Assembly: GCF_018704125.1 (NCBI RefSeq)
Contig: NZ_JAGTIS010000001.1
Coordinates: forward strand, 682,001 to 746,000
Reading direction: 5' to 3'
From: Metapseudomonas boanensis
GTDB taxonomy: Bacteria; Pseudomonadota; Gammaproteobacteria; Pseudomonadales; Pseudomonadaceae
Length of the DNA stretch: 64,000 nt
The notes beneath the pieces were generated by a model, which saw only the letters and a program-made list of their open reading frames with translations, ran no database searches and was not told the origin of the DNA. The translations under genes and the position numbers were made by a program. This document shows, piece by piece, positions 57,092 to 64,000 of this stretch. The number at the start of each line of letters is the position of its first letter. The first letter of the stretch is position 1.

Positions 57092-58486
57092 ATGGCTGTC
57101 TACAACTACGACGTAGTGGTGCTGGGTTCCGGTCCGGCGGGGGAAGGTGCGGCGATGAATGCCGCCAAGGCCGGGTGCAAGGTGGCGGTGGTCGATAGCC
57201 GCCGCGAGGTCGGTGGCAACTGCACCCACCTGGGCACCATCCCGTCAAAGGCGCTGCGTCACTCGGTGCGGCAGATCATGCAGTTCAACACCAACCCGAT
57301 GTTCCGCCAGATTGGCGAGCCGCGTTGGTTCTCCTTCCCTGACGTGCTGAAAAGTGCAGAGAAGGTAATCGCGAAGCAAGTCGCATCTCGCACCGGTTAC
57401 TACGCGCGCAACCGTATCGACACCTTCTTTGGTACCGGCAGCTTCGCCGACGAGCAGACCATCGAAGTGGTCTGCCAGAACGGCGTTGTGGAGCGCCTGG
57501 TGGCCAAGCAGATCATCATCGCCACCGGTTCTCGTCCGTATCGTCCGGACGATGTCGACTTCAGTCACCCGCGGGTTTACGACAGCGACACCATCCTCAA
57601 CCTGAGCCACACGCCGCGCCGCCTGATCATCTACGGAGCCGGTGTAATTGGCAGCGAATACGCTTCCATCTTCAGTGGCCTGGGGGTGCTGGTGGACCTG
57701 ATCGACAACCGCGATCAGCTGCTCAGCTTCCTCGACGACGAGATTTCCGACGCGCTTAGCTACCACTTGCGCAATAACAACGTACTGATTCGCCACAACG
57801 AGGAGTACGAGCGCATCGAGGGACTGGACAACGGCGTGATCCTGCACCTGAAATCCGGTAAGAAGATCAAGGCCGACGCCTTGCTCTGGTGCAACGGCCG
57901 TACTGGTAACACCGACAAGCTGGGTCTGGAAAACATTGGCATCAAGGTCAATAGCCGTGGCCAGATCGAAGTCGACCAGAACTACCGCACCTCCATCTCG
58001 AACATTTACGCAGCGGGCGATGTGATTGGCTGGCCGAGTCTGGCGAGCGCCGCCTATGACCAGGGCCGCTCGGCTGCCGGCAATATCGTCGACAATGACA
58101 GCTGGCGTTTCGTGGATGATGTGCCGACCGGCATTTACACCATCCCGGAGATCAGCTCCATCGGCAAGAACGAGAAGGAACTGACCCAGGCCAAGATTCC
58201 CTATGAAGTGGGCAAGGCGTTCTTCAAGGGTATGGCGCGGGCGCAGATCGCTGTAGAACCGGTCGGCATGCTGAAAATCCTCTTCCATCGCGAGACGCTG
58301 GAGGTTCTGGGTGTGCACTGCTTTGGCTACCAGGCCTCGGAGATCGTGCATATCGGTCAGGCGATCATGAACCAGAAGGGCGAGGCGAATACCATCAAGT
58401 ACTTCGTCAATACCACCTTCAACTACCCGACCATGGCGGAGGCCTATCGGGTAGCTGCGTTCGACGGCCTGAACCGGCTTTTTTGA
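57092..58486 (+). CDS. sthA: Soluble pyridine nucleotide transhydrogenase SthA
   Basis: 464-residue cytoplasmic flavoprotein that interconverts NADPH + NAD+ and NADP+ + NADH. FAD motif [20 protein letters not shown]; the redox position reads [17 protein letters not shown], with only one cysteine where related disulfide reductases have two, as in SthA. The NAD motif is [14 protein letters not shown] and the second FAD motif is [23 protein letters not shown] precedes the ATG. It lies behind the nqr operon, so NADH is handled by both neighbours. Confidence 0.96.
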   Translation: MAVYNYDVVVLGSGPAGEGAAMNAAKAGCKVAVVDSRREVGGNCTHLGTIPSKALRHSVRQIMQFNTNPMFRQIGEPRWFSFPDVLKSAEKVIAKQVASRTGYYARNRIDTFFGTGSFADEQTIEVVCQNGVVERLVAKQIIIATGSRPYRPDDVDFSHPRVYDSDTILNLSHTPRRLIIYGAGVIGSEYASIFSGLGVLVDLIDNRDQLLSFLDDEISDALSYHLRNNNVLIRHNEEYERIEGLDNGVILHLKSGKKIKADALLWCNGRTGNTDKLGLENIGIKVNSRGQIEVDQNYRTSISNIYAAGDVIGWPSLASAAYDQGRSAAGNIVDNDSWRFVDDVPTGIYTIPEISSIGKNEKELTQAKIPYEVGKAFFKGMARAQIAVEPVGMLKILFHRETLEVLGVHCFGYQASEIVHIGQAIMNQKGEANTIKYFVNTTFNYPTMAEAYRVAAFDGLNRLF

Positions 58487-58492
58487 GCGGCT

Positions 58493-58517
58493 CCGACCGG
58501 TGGCCTGAACCGGTCGG
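58493..58517. terminator. Hairpin between convergent sthA and GDPD genes
   Basis: CCGACCGGT and ACCGGTCGG form a perfect 9-bp stem with a 7-base loop, right after sthA and 12 bases from the GDPD stop. There is no T-tract. The loop and arm repeat 12 bases (GGCCTGAACCGG) also found at 58467 inside the end of sthA. Confidence 0.5.
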
Positions 58518-58528
58518 GGTAGATCCGT

Positions 58529-59251
58529 TCAGCAATTCCCAAGGGTGGCGCTGGCCAAACCGGGAAAGTCTGTAATCAGGCTGTCCGCGCCAAAGTCAGC
58601 GAGCCGGCGCATCAGTGCCGGTTCGTTGACCGTCCATACCGACACATGCAAGCCTTCCTTCTGGGCGCGCAAGAGTCGCTCCGGGGTGCACAGCGTCCAG
58701 TTCAGGGCGAGCAGGTTGCAGCCGTGATGCTTGGCGACCTTCAGTGGATCGAGCCAGGCATATTCGGCCACCAGCCCGCGTGAAAGCCTGGGCGTCAGTC
58801 GGTTCAGTGCCCGCAGCACTTCGCGGGAGCTGGAGGTCACCGTGACTTTGTCCACCACGTCGTACCGTTCGGCCAGTTCCTGGATGGCCAGGACTGTGCG
58901 TGCCGCGCGGACCCGAGAGGCGCTTTTCACCTCCAGTTGCCAGTGCTCGAAGTCGCAATGTTCGAATAGTTCGGCAAGCCGGGGAATAGGGCAGGGCTTT
59001 GGCCAATGCGGTCCGCTCATCCGAGCGTCGTATGTCACCAGTTCGTTGGCGTCGTGTTCCGCCACTTTGCCGCGGCGTCCAGTGGTTCGTTTTAGCGTTG
59101 GGTCGTGAATTACCATCAGCTCGCCGTCACGGGACAGGTGCAGGTCCAGTTCGCAGCGTTGCACGCCATGGGACAGGCATTGCTGGAAACTGGCCAGGGT
59201 ATTTTCCGGGCATTCGCCCTTGGCGCCTCGATGGCCGTAGATCAGGGTCAC
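58529..59251 (-). CDS. Glycerophosphodiester phosphodiesterase
   Basis: 240-residue GDPD-family hydrolase that releases glycerol 3-phosphate and an alcohol from glycerophosphodiesters. IYGHRGAKGECPENTLASF holds the catalytic His and metal-binding Glu; CELDLHLSRDGELMVIHD follows. No signal peptide, so it is cytoplasmic (UgpQ-like). The start is GTG at 59251, overlapping the stop of the preceding small gene by 3 bases, so the two are coupled. Confidence 0.93.
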   Translation of the reverse strand: MTLIYGHRGAKGECPENTLASFQQCLSHGVQRCELDLHLSRDGELMVIHDPTLKRTTGRRGKVAEHDANELVTYDARMSGPHWPKPCPIPRLAELFEHCDFEHWQLEVKSASRVRAARTVLAIQELAERYDVVDKVTVTSSSREVLRALNRLTPRLSRGLVAEYAWLDPLKVAKHHGCNLLALNWTLCTPERLLRAQKEGLHVSVWTVNEPALMRRLADFGADSLITDFPGLASATLGNC

Positions 59252-59541
59252 TTGTATTCCCTTGGTGCTCTGGGTTGGTGGTGGCGGACGCTGTCGATCA
59301 CTCGCCCGCTTTCGAAATAGACCGAGAACTCGCGATAGTCCCAGCGACTGATTGGCGGGTTGCCGATAGCTGGTCGCTGTTCGTTCGGAGGGCCAAACCG
59401 CTTGAGTACAGCGTCTTGGGTTTGGCCGCGTAAAGGCAGGGGCAGAGTCGCGTCACCTTGTTGCCCGAGCGGTACTTCGAGGGTTTCGGCGCTCGTGGGC
59501 AGGGCGAGCACAAGGCCAAGCAGCAAGGCGGCGCGCAACAT
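59248..59541 (-). CDS. Small secreted hypothetical protein
   Basis: 97 residues with a signal peptide (about 1-18, TSA-E). The mature part contains LPLRGQTQDAVLKRFGPPNEQ and WDYREFSVYFESGRVIDSV, resembling the SmpA/BamE-like fold of small periplasmic proteins (a glycine-proline turn followed by a strand pair that ends in YFE). It lacks a lipobox. It is coupled to the GDPD gene downstream. The function is unknown. Confidence 0.78.
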   Translation of the reverse strand: MLRAALLLGLVLALPTSAETLEVPLGQQGDATLPLPLRGQTQDAVLKRFGPPNEQRPAIGNPPISRWDYREFSVYFESGRVIDSVRHHQPRAPREYK

Positions 59542-59550
59542 ACGGTGGCC

Positions 59551-60135
59551 TCAGTCGGATGTGGATGGGCGTTGGCGTGCCTGGCGACGCTCCGACGCTT
59601 GCCTCTGCAGGATATGCTTGGCCAGCAATTGGCGCTGGGCATCGGTCAGTGCTTCGAACTCCGCGCCAATCTCGAACTCGTCTTCCCCCTGGGCTTGGCT
59701 ATGCACGACTACGGCACGCAGCTGTAAACCGAGCGCCTGCGGCATCAGTACCATCTTCACTGCGAGGCGGGTGCCAGGTTCGAAGGGTGTTCGATTGCTG
59801 AAGTTGATGCCGGCTTCCGATAACGTCACCTGACGGGCCGGGCCGATATCGTGCAACAGGCTTCGGGCAAGGGCCTGGCCAATCAGGTCGATACGCTTGT
59901 TGATGACCTTCAGGTAGCTTGCCAGTGGGCGATCTCGTTCATGAATATGCCGCAGCAGGTGCTGTGACTCGAAATCCATCAGGTGCAATTCGCTGAGGAG
60001 GCTGAAAAGCTGGGAGGCATCCTCCGGATCGCCATCCACACTGGTTTCGCCAGATTTCAAAGGGCTGATTTCCAGTGCGATCGTATCTTCGATGCGGTAG
60101 TATTCGCGACGGTCTTCCGCGTCTCGTGTCGACAT
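59551..60135 (-). CDS. PilZ-domain protein
   Basis: 194 residues. N-terminal RREYYRIEDTIALEISPL, a helical middle, and a C-terminal PilZ-like barrel with LSEAGINFSNRTPFEPGTRLAVKM. PilZ domains often bind cyclic di-GMP via RxxxR and D/NxSxxG; here YYRIED and LSEAGI replace the canonical residues, so binding is doubtful. The ATG at 60135 is preferred over an in-frame one 33 codons upstream. It is divergent from lolC by 97 bases and followed by the secreted small protein and GDPD genes. Confidence 0.82.
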   Translation of the reverse strand: MSTRDAEDRREYYRIEDTIALEISPLKSGETSVDGDPEDASQLFSLLSELHLMDFESQHLLRHIHERDRPLASYLKVINKRIDLIGQALARSLLHDIGPARQVTLSEAGINFSNRTPFEPGTRLAVKMVLMPQALGLQLRAVVVHSQAQGEDEFEIGAEFEALTDAQRQLLAKHILQRQASERRQARQRPSTSD

Positions 60136-60232
60136 GGCGAACCCATGGCAGCAGTGGTGGTCTGAGTGTAAACGCTGCTTGCCGAGCCCCGCCACAAGGA
60201 CGTCCCTTCTTTCGCCAGCGAACTTCATTTCC

Positions 60233-61483
60233 ATGTTCAGACCGCTGTCTCTGTATATAGGCGCACGCTACACGCGCGCCAAGCGTCGCAATTATTTCGT
60301 CTCCTTCATATCTCTCACTTCGATGATCGGGCTGGCCTTGGGCGTCCTCGTGATGATCCTGGTGTTGTCGGTCATGAATGGTTTCGACCATGAGATGCGC
60401 ACTCGCGTATTGGGCATGGTGCCCCATGCCACGGTGGAGTCAGCCGTTCCCATCGATGACTGGCGCAAGCTGGCCGAGGGGGTGGTGCGGCATCCGGAGG
60501 TCAAAGCCGTAGCACCTTACACGCAGGTTCAGGGGCTGCTGACCGCCGCCGGAAAAGTGCAGAAAGTGCTGGTCAACGCAGTGGACCCACAGGAAGAGGC
60601 CAAGGTCTCGATCATCGAGGACTTCTTTCGGGAGGGGAGCCTCGCAAGCCTCGCCCCAGGTGAGTTCGGCATGGTGATCGGCGACCGGGCCGCGACCAAG
60701 CTTGGCGTCCGTATCGGCGACAAAGTCACCTTCGTCCTGCCCGAAGTCGCGGTAACGCCAGCAGGCGTGTTCCCGCGCATGAAGCGTTTCACCGTGGTTG
60801 GCATCTTCCATGTCGGGGCCGGTGAGCTCGATGGCTACCTGGCCCTTGCAAACATTGCTGATGTTGCCCGCCTGAAACGTTGGCAGCCCCACCAGGTGCA
60901 AGGCCTGCGGCTCAAGCTCGACGACCTGTTCAAGGCGCCGCAACTGGCTTGGCAGATTGCCGGCGAGTTGAAGGGCGAGGACTTCTATGCTCGTGACTGG
61001 ACGCGCTCCCACGGTAACCTCTATCAGGCGATCAAGATGGAGAAGGCCATGATCGGCCTGCTTCTGCTTCTCATCGTCGCGGTGGCTGCGTTCAACATCA
61101 TTTCCACCCTGGTGATGGTGGTGACTGATAAGCGCGGTGACATTGCCATCCTGCGTACCCTTGGCGCGACACCGCGCCAGATCATGGGCATCTTCATGGT
61201 TCAGGGCACGGTCATCGGGGTGGTCGGCACATTGATTGGAGGCCTGCTTGGGATCCTCGCTGCACTCAAGGTGAGCGATGCCATCGGCTGGCTCGAGCGG
61301 CTGCTGGGGCTCAAGTTCCTCAATGCCGATGTCTATTTCATCGACTATCTGCCGTCGCAGCTAATGGTCGAGGATGTGGTGCTGGTCTGCTCGGCCGCGC
61401 TGATCCTGAGTTTCCTTGCCACCCTTTATCCTGCCTGGCGTGCTTCGCGCACCCAGCCTGCGGAGGCTTTGCGTTATGAGTGA
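60233..61483 (+). CDS. lolC: Lipoprotein-releasing system permease LolC
   Basis: 416-residue inner-membrane permease of LolCDE, which extracts lipoproteins from the inner membrane and gives them to LolA. The N-terminal helix follows [20 protein letters not shown]; a large periplasmic domain follows and three C-terminal helices carry [20 protein letters not shown], the coupling region to LolD. The ATG at 60233 matches the start of its paralogue lolE exactly. It overlaps lolD by 8 bases. Confidence 0.93.
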   Translation: MFRPLSLYIGARYTRAKRRNYFVSFISLTSMIGLALGVLVMILVLSVMNGFDHEMRTRVLGMVPHATVESAVPIDDWRKLAEGVVRHPEVKAVAPYTQVQGLLTAAGKVQKVLVNAVDPQEEAKVSIIEDFFREGSLASLAPGEFGMVIGDRAATKLGVRIGDKVTFVLPEVAVTPAGVFPRMKRFTVVGIFHVGAGELDGYLALANIADVARLKRWQPHQVQGLRLKLDDLFKAPQLAWQIAGELKGEDFYARDWTRSHGNLYQAIKMEKAMIGLLLLLIVAVAAFNIISTLVMVVTDKRGDIAILRTLGATPRQIMGIFMVQGTVIGVVGTLIGGLLGILAALKVSDAIGWLERLLGLKFLNADVYFIDYLPSQLMVEDVVLVCSAALILSFLATLYPAWRASRTQPAEALRYE

Positions 61484-62159
61484 TAAGGCTGTCCTGAGTT
61501 GCCGCAACCTCGGCAAGAGCTACGAGGAGGGCCCGCAGTCCGTTGTCGTGCTGTCAGGTGTCGAGTTGGAACTGCATCCAGGCGAGCGAGTGGCCATCGT
61601 CGGCAGTTCCGGTTCTGGCAAGAGTACCTTGCTGAATATGCTGGGTGGTCTGGATACACCCAGTAATGGCAGCGTCTGGTTGGCGGGTGAGGAGCTTTCC
61701 GCCCTCAGCGAGACCGCCCGTGGCCTGTTGCGTAACCGTGCGCTGGGGTTCGTCTATCAGTTCCATCACCTGCTGCCGGAGTTCACGGCTCTTGAGAACG
61801 CCTGCATGCCCTTGCTGATTGGCCGCACACCGATCGCCGAGGCCCGTCAACGGGCTACGGCGCTGCTGGAGCGGGTAGGACTGGGCCATCGCTTGTCGCA
61901 CAAGCCGGCAGAATTGTCGGGTGGCGAACGTCAGCGCGTGGCCATCGCCCGGGCGCTGGTCAACCAGCCGGCCCTTGTGCTGCTCGATGAGCCTACGGGT
62001 AACCTGGACCAGCACACAGCCCACGGTATTCAGGAGCTGATGCTGGAGCTGAGCCGCTCCCTGAAAACAGCCTTCCTGATCGTGACTCACGACCTGCAGT
62101 TGGCCCACCAGATGGATAGGGTACTGCGCCTGGAAGACGGACGTTTGGTGGCTGCCTGA
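61476..62159 (+). CDS. lolD: Lipoprotein-releasing ABC transporter ATPase LolD
   Basis: 227-residue cytoplasmic ATPase driving LolC/LolE. Walker [13 protein letters not shown]-loop region [15 protein letters not shown] (the LolD-specific form), signature [15 protein letters not shown], Walker [12 protein letters not shown]. Start at 61476 inside the end of lolC; lolE begins 1 base after its stop. Confidence 0.96.
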   Translation: MSDKAVLSCRNLGKSYEEGPQSVVVLSGVELELHPGERVAIVGSSGSGKSTLLNMLGGLDTPSNGSVWLAGEELSALSETARGLLRNRALGFVYQFHHLLPEFTALENACMPLLIGRTPIAEARQRATALLERVGLGHRLSHKPAELSGGERQRVAIARALVNQPALVLLDEPTGNLDQHTAHGIQELMLELSRSLKTAFLIVTHDLQLAHQMDRVLRLEDGRLVAA

Positions 62160-62160
62160 G

Positions 62161-63405
62161 ATGTTCAGACCCCTGTCGATATTCATTGGCGCCCGCTATA
62201 CGCGCGCCAAGCGTCGCAACCATTTCATCTCGTTCATTTCGCTGACCTCAATGATCGGCCTGGCCTTGGGCGTGCTGGCCATGATCGTGGTGCTCTCGGT
62301 CATGAACGGCTTCCAGAAGGAAATGCGCTCGCGCATCCTGGGCATGGTTCCTCACGCCACGTTGAGCGCCGAGCAGCCTCTGGACGACTGGCGCAAGGTT
62401 GCTGACAGTGCGATGAAGCATCCCGAGGTGGTCGGCGCAGTGCCTTTCGCCGAGTTGGAGGGGATGCTCTCCTACAAGGGCATGATGCAGCCGGTGCAGA
62501 TCAACGGCATCGATCCGCGTGAAGAGTCCAAGGTTTCCATCATTGGAAAACACATGGTCCAGGGCGATCTGGACGCGCTTGTGCCCGGCGAGTTCGGCGT
62601 CGTCATCGGCGAAATCTCGGCACGTCGCTTTCGTCTCAATGTTGGCGACAAGCTGACGCTGATCGTTCCCGAGGTAAGCAGCGCGCCTGGCGGTATAACG
62701 CCACGCATGCAGCGCTTGACCGTCGTTGGCGTATTCAAGGTGGGCGCAGAACTGGACGGCTCGCTGGCGCTGATCAATGTTGTCGATGCCTCGGCGATCC
62801 AGCGTCTGAAGGACGGCCAGGTGCAAGGCGTCCGAATTGCCCTGAAGGATCTGTTCATGGCGCCCGAAGTGTCGCGGCAGATCGTGGCCGAGCTCGGACA
62901 GGACTACCGCACCGATGACTGGACTCACACCCAGGGCAGCCTTTTCAGCGCAATGAAAATGGAAAAGACCATGATCGGTCTGCTCCTGCTGCTGATCGTG
63001 GCCGTGGCGGCGTTCAACATCATCGCTACCCTGATCATGGTGGTGGCCGACAAACGTGCCGACATTGCGATCTTGCGTACGCTGGGCGCCACGCCGCGGC
63101 AGATCATGGCGATCTTCATGGTGCAGGGTTCGGTGATTGGCACGGTTGGTACGCTGATCGGCACCGTGCTCGGGACGATCACCGCGCTTAACGTGAGTCA
63201 GTGGATTGCCGCTCTGGAGCGTGCGAGCGGTCGGCAGATCTTCAGCTCGGATGTCTACTTCGTAAGCTACCTGCCGTCCGAGTTGCAGGTCGGGGATGTG
63301 CTATTGATCTGTGCTGCTGCGCTGTCGCTGAGCTTCCTCGCCACGCTTTACCCGGCATGGCGCGCGGCCCAGACTCAACCGGCTGAGGCGTTGCGCTACG
63401 AGTGA
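62161..63405 (+). CDS. lolE: Lipoprotein-releasing system permease LolE
   Basis: 414-residue paralogue of LolC: same start [20 protein letters not shown], same C-terminal [20 protein letters not shown] and shared length. In Enterobacteria LolC contacts LolA and LolE binds the lipoprotein; which of the two genes here takes each role is set by order only. A strong terminator lies 23 bases after the stop. Confidence 0.93.
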   Translation: MFRPLSIFIGARYTRAKRRNHFISFISLTSMIGLALGVLAMIVVLSVMNGFQKEMRSRILGMVPHATLSAEQPLDDWRKVADSAMKHPEVVGAVPFAELEGMLSYKGMMQPVQINGIDPREESKVSIIGKHMVQGDLDALVPGEFGVVIGEISARRFRLNVGDKLTLIVPEVSSAPGGITPRMQRLTVVGVFKVGAELDGSLALINVVDASAIQRLKDGQVQGVRIALKDLFMAPEVSRQIVAELGQDYRTDDWTHTQGSLFSAMKMEKTMIGLLLLLIVAVAAFNIIATLIMVVADKRADIAILRTLGATPRQIMAIFMVQGSVIGTVGTLIGTVLGTITALNVSQWIAALERASGRQIFSSDVYFVSYLPSELQVGDVLLICAAALSLSFLATLYPAWRAAQTQPAEALRYE

Positions 63406-63428
63406 TGGCGCTGCGGTTCTTGCCCGCT

Positions 63429-63466
63429 AAACGAAAAACGCCGCACTGATGCGGCGTTTTTCGTTT
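63429..63466. terminator. Bidirectional terminator between lolE and the DUF2062 gene
   Basis: A perfect 17-bp stem (63429-63445 with 63450-63466, loop CTGA). A-tract and T-tract arms serve both convergent genes. Its last base is also the last base of the DUF2062 stop codon. Confidence 0.92.
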
Positions 63467-63990
63467 CAGCGACTTTTCCGGCGAGCTTTCTGGCGTTTGC
63501 GCCAGCTATGGGCCACCCACCAGCGCCAGTAGAGCATCGTCAGCACATAGCCCAGGATGCCTGTCAGCACGCCGCAGACTACCGAGCCAAGCAGGAAAGG
63601 TTGCCAGAGGCTGCTGAGTTCCTGAGTGATCCAGTTCCAGGTCAGTTCATCGGGCAGCACGCGTGGCGGTACTTGCATCAGCCAGGCGCCGAGCTTGTAG
63701 GTGCAGTAGAACACGGGCGGCATGGTGATCGGGTTGGTCAGCCAGACCAGGCCCACCGAGATCGGCAGGTTGGCGCGGACCATAATGGCCAGGCCTGCGG
63801 CGAGGAGCATCTGCATCGGAATGGGGATGAAGGCGGCGAACAGACCCATGGCCATCGCGCGCGCGACCGAGTGACGGTTGAGGTGCCAGAGATTGGGGTC
63901 GTGGATGAGCGAGCCGAGAAAGCGCAGGGACTTGTGTTCCCTGATGGTGTCCGGGTGGGGCATGTAGCGCTTGAAGATACGACGCGGCAT
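63466..63990 (-). CDS. DUF2062 membrane protein
   Basis: 174-residue membrane protein with about three hydrophobic segments. Typical DUF2062 features: VARAMAMGLFAAFIPIPMQM, LTNPITMPPVFYCTYKLG and a basic C-terminus (WRKRQKARRKSR). The function is unknown. It is convergent to lolE. Confidence 0.88.
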   Translation of the reverse strand: MPRRIFKRYMPHPDTIREHKSLRFLGSLIHDPNLWHLNRHSVARAMAMGLFAAFIPIPMQMLLAAGLAIMVRANLPISVGLVWLTNPITMPPVFYCTYKLGAWLMQVPPRVLPDELTWNWITQELSSLWQPFLLGSVVCGVLTGILGYVLTMLYWRWWVAHSWRKRQKARRKSR

Positions 63991-64000
63991 GGGGACTCTC

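Overview
This 64 kb window is ordinary chromosome from a Pseudomonas (gamma-proteobacterium). It is GC-rich with densely packed operons. Diagnostic genes are psrA next to lexA-sulA, a two-gene fadBA beta-oxidation operon, an OprD-type porin, a complete nqr operon, lolCDE, and an N-terminally extended GAPDH beside mfd. From memory, the gene order from the small lipoprotein and mobA (about 8 kb) through lolCDE is largely colinear with Pseudomonas aeruginosa PAO1 from about PA3031 down to the PA298x genes. I have not searched this. I see no rRNA, CRISPR, insertion sequence, integrase or prophage, and one tRNA.

Layout. 1-7.8 kb: the end of an ammonium transporter, an OprD porin, a GST / PNPOx-like flavoprotein / metallo-beta-lactamase operon divergent from its probable TetR repressor, a CPA2 antiporter and a glutaredoxin-like protein. 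7.9-11 kb: tRNA-Pro(CGG), a small lipoprotein, and mobA divergent from moaB-moeA (molybdenum cofactor), closed by a REPIN-like inverted repeat pair. 11-17 kb: an AraC regulator divergent from three genes: an alkyl-DHAP-synthase-like flavoenzyme, a GlpD-like dehydrogenase and an FGGY kinase. This is the least understood metabolic unit in the window. 17-20.8 kb: pirin, YegS lipid kinase, CheV and a MOSC protein. 20.9-27.4 kb: lytic transglycosylase, Uup, and several small or uncharacterised genes. 27.9-31.3 kb: fadBA, with a tandem PsrA-type operator upstream.

31.4-39.8 kb: topA, small hypotheticals, the SOS operon lexA-sulA behind two LexA boxes, psrA behind two overlapping PsrA boxes, an L,D-transpeptidase, nagZ and a methylthioinosine-type phosphorylase. 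39.9-48.1 kb: a SWIM-SNF2 helicase, csiV and mfd, then the divergent gap. 48.2-58.5 kb: aroP, then nqrABCDEF-apbE-nqrM (sodium-pumping NADH dehydrogenase with its flavin transferase and iron-sulfur maturation factor), then sthA. 58.5-64 kb: GDPD and a small secreted protein, a PilZ protein, lolC-lolD-lolE and a DUF2062 protein.

The strongest regulatory observation is that the psrA and fadBA promoters share one operator design: two 14-bp PsrA boxes overlapping by a single base, with 13 bp between their centres. This predicts a fatty-acid-responsive circuit in which PsrA controls itself and the beta-oxidation genes about 9 kb away. The best candidate for an undescribed system is the AGPS-like / GlpD-like / FGGY kinase cluster, which could process alkylglycerols or another glycerol ether or ester.
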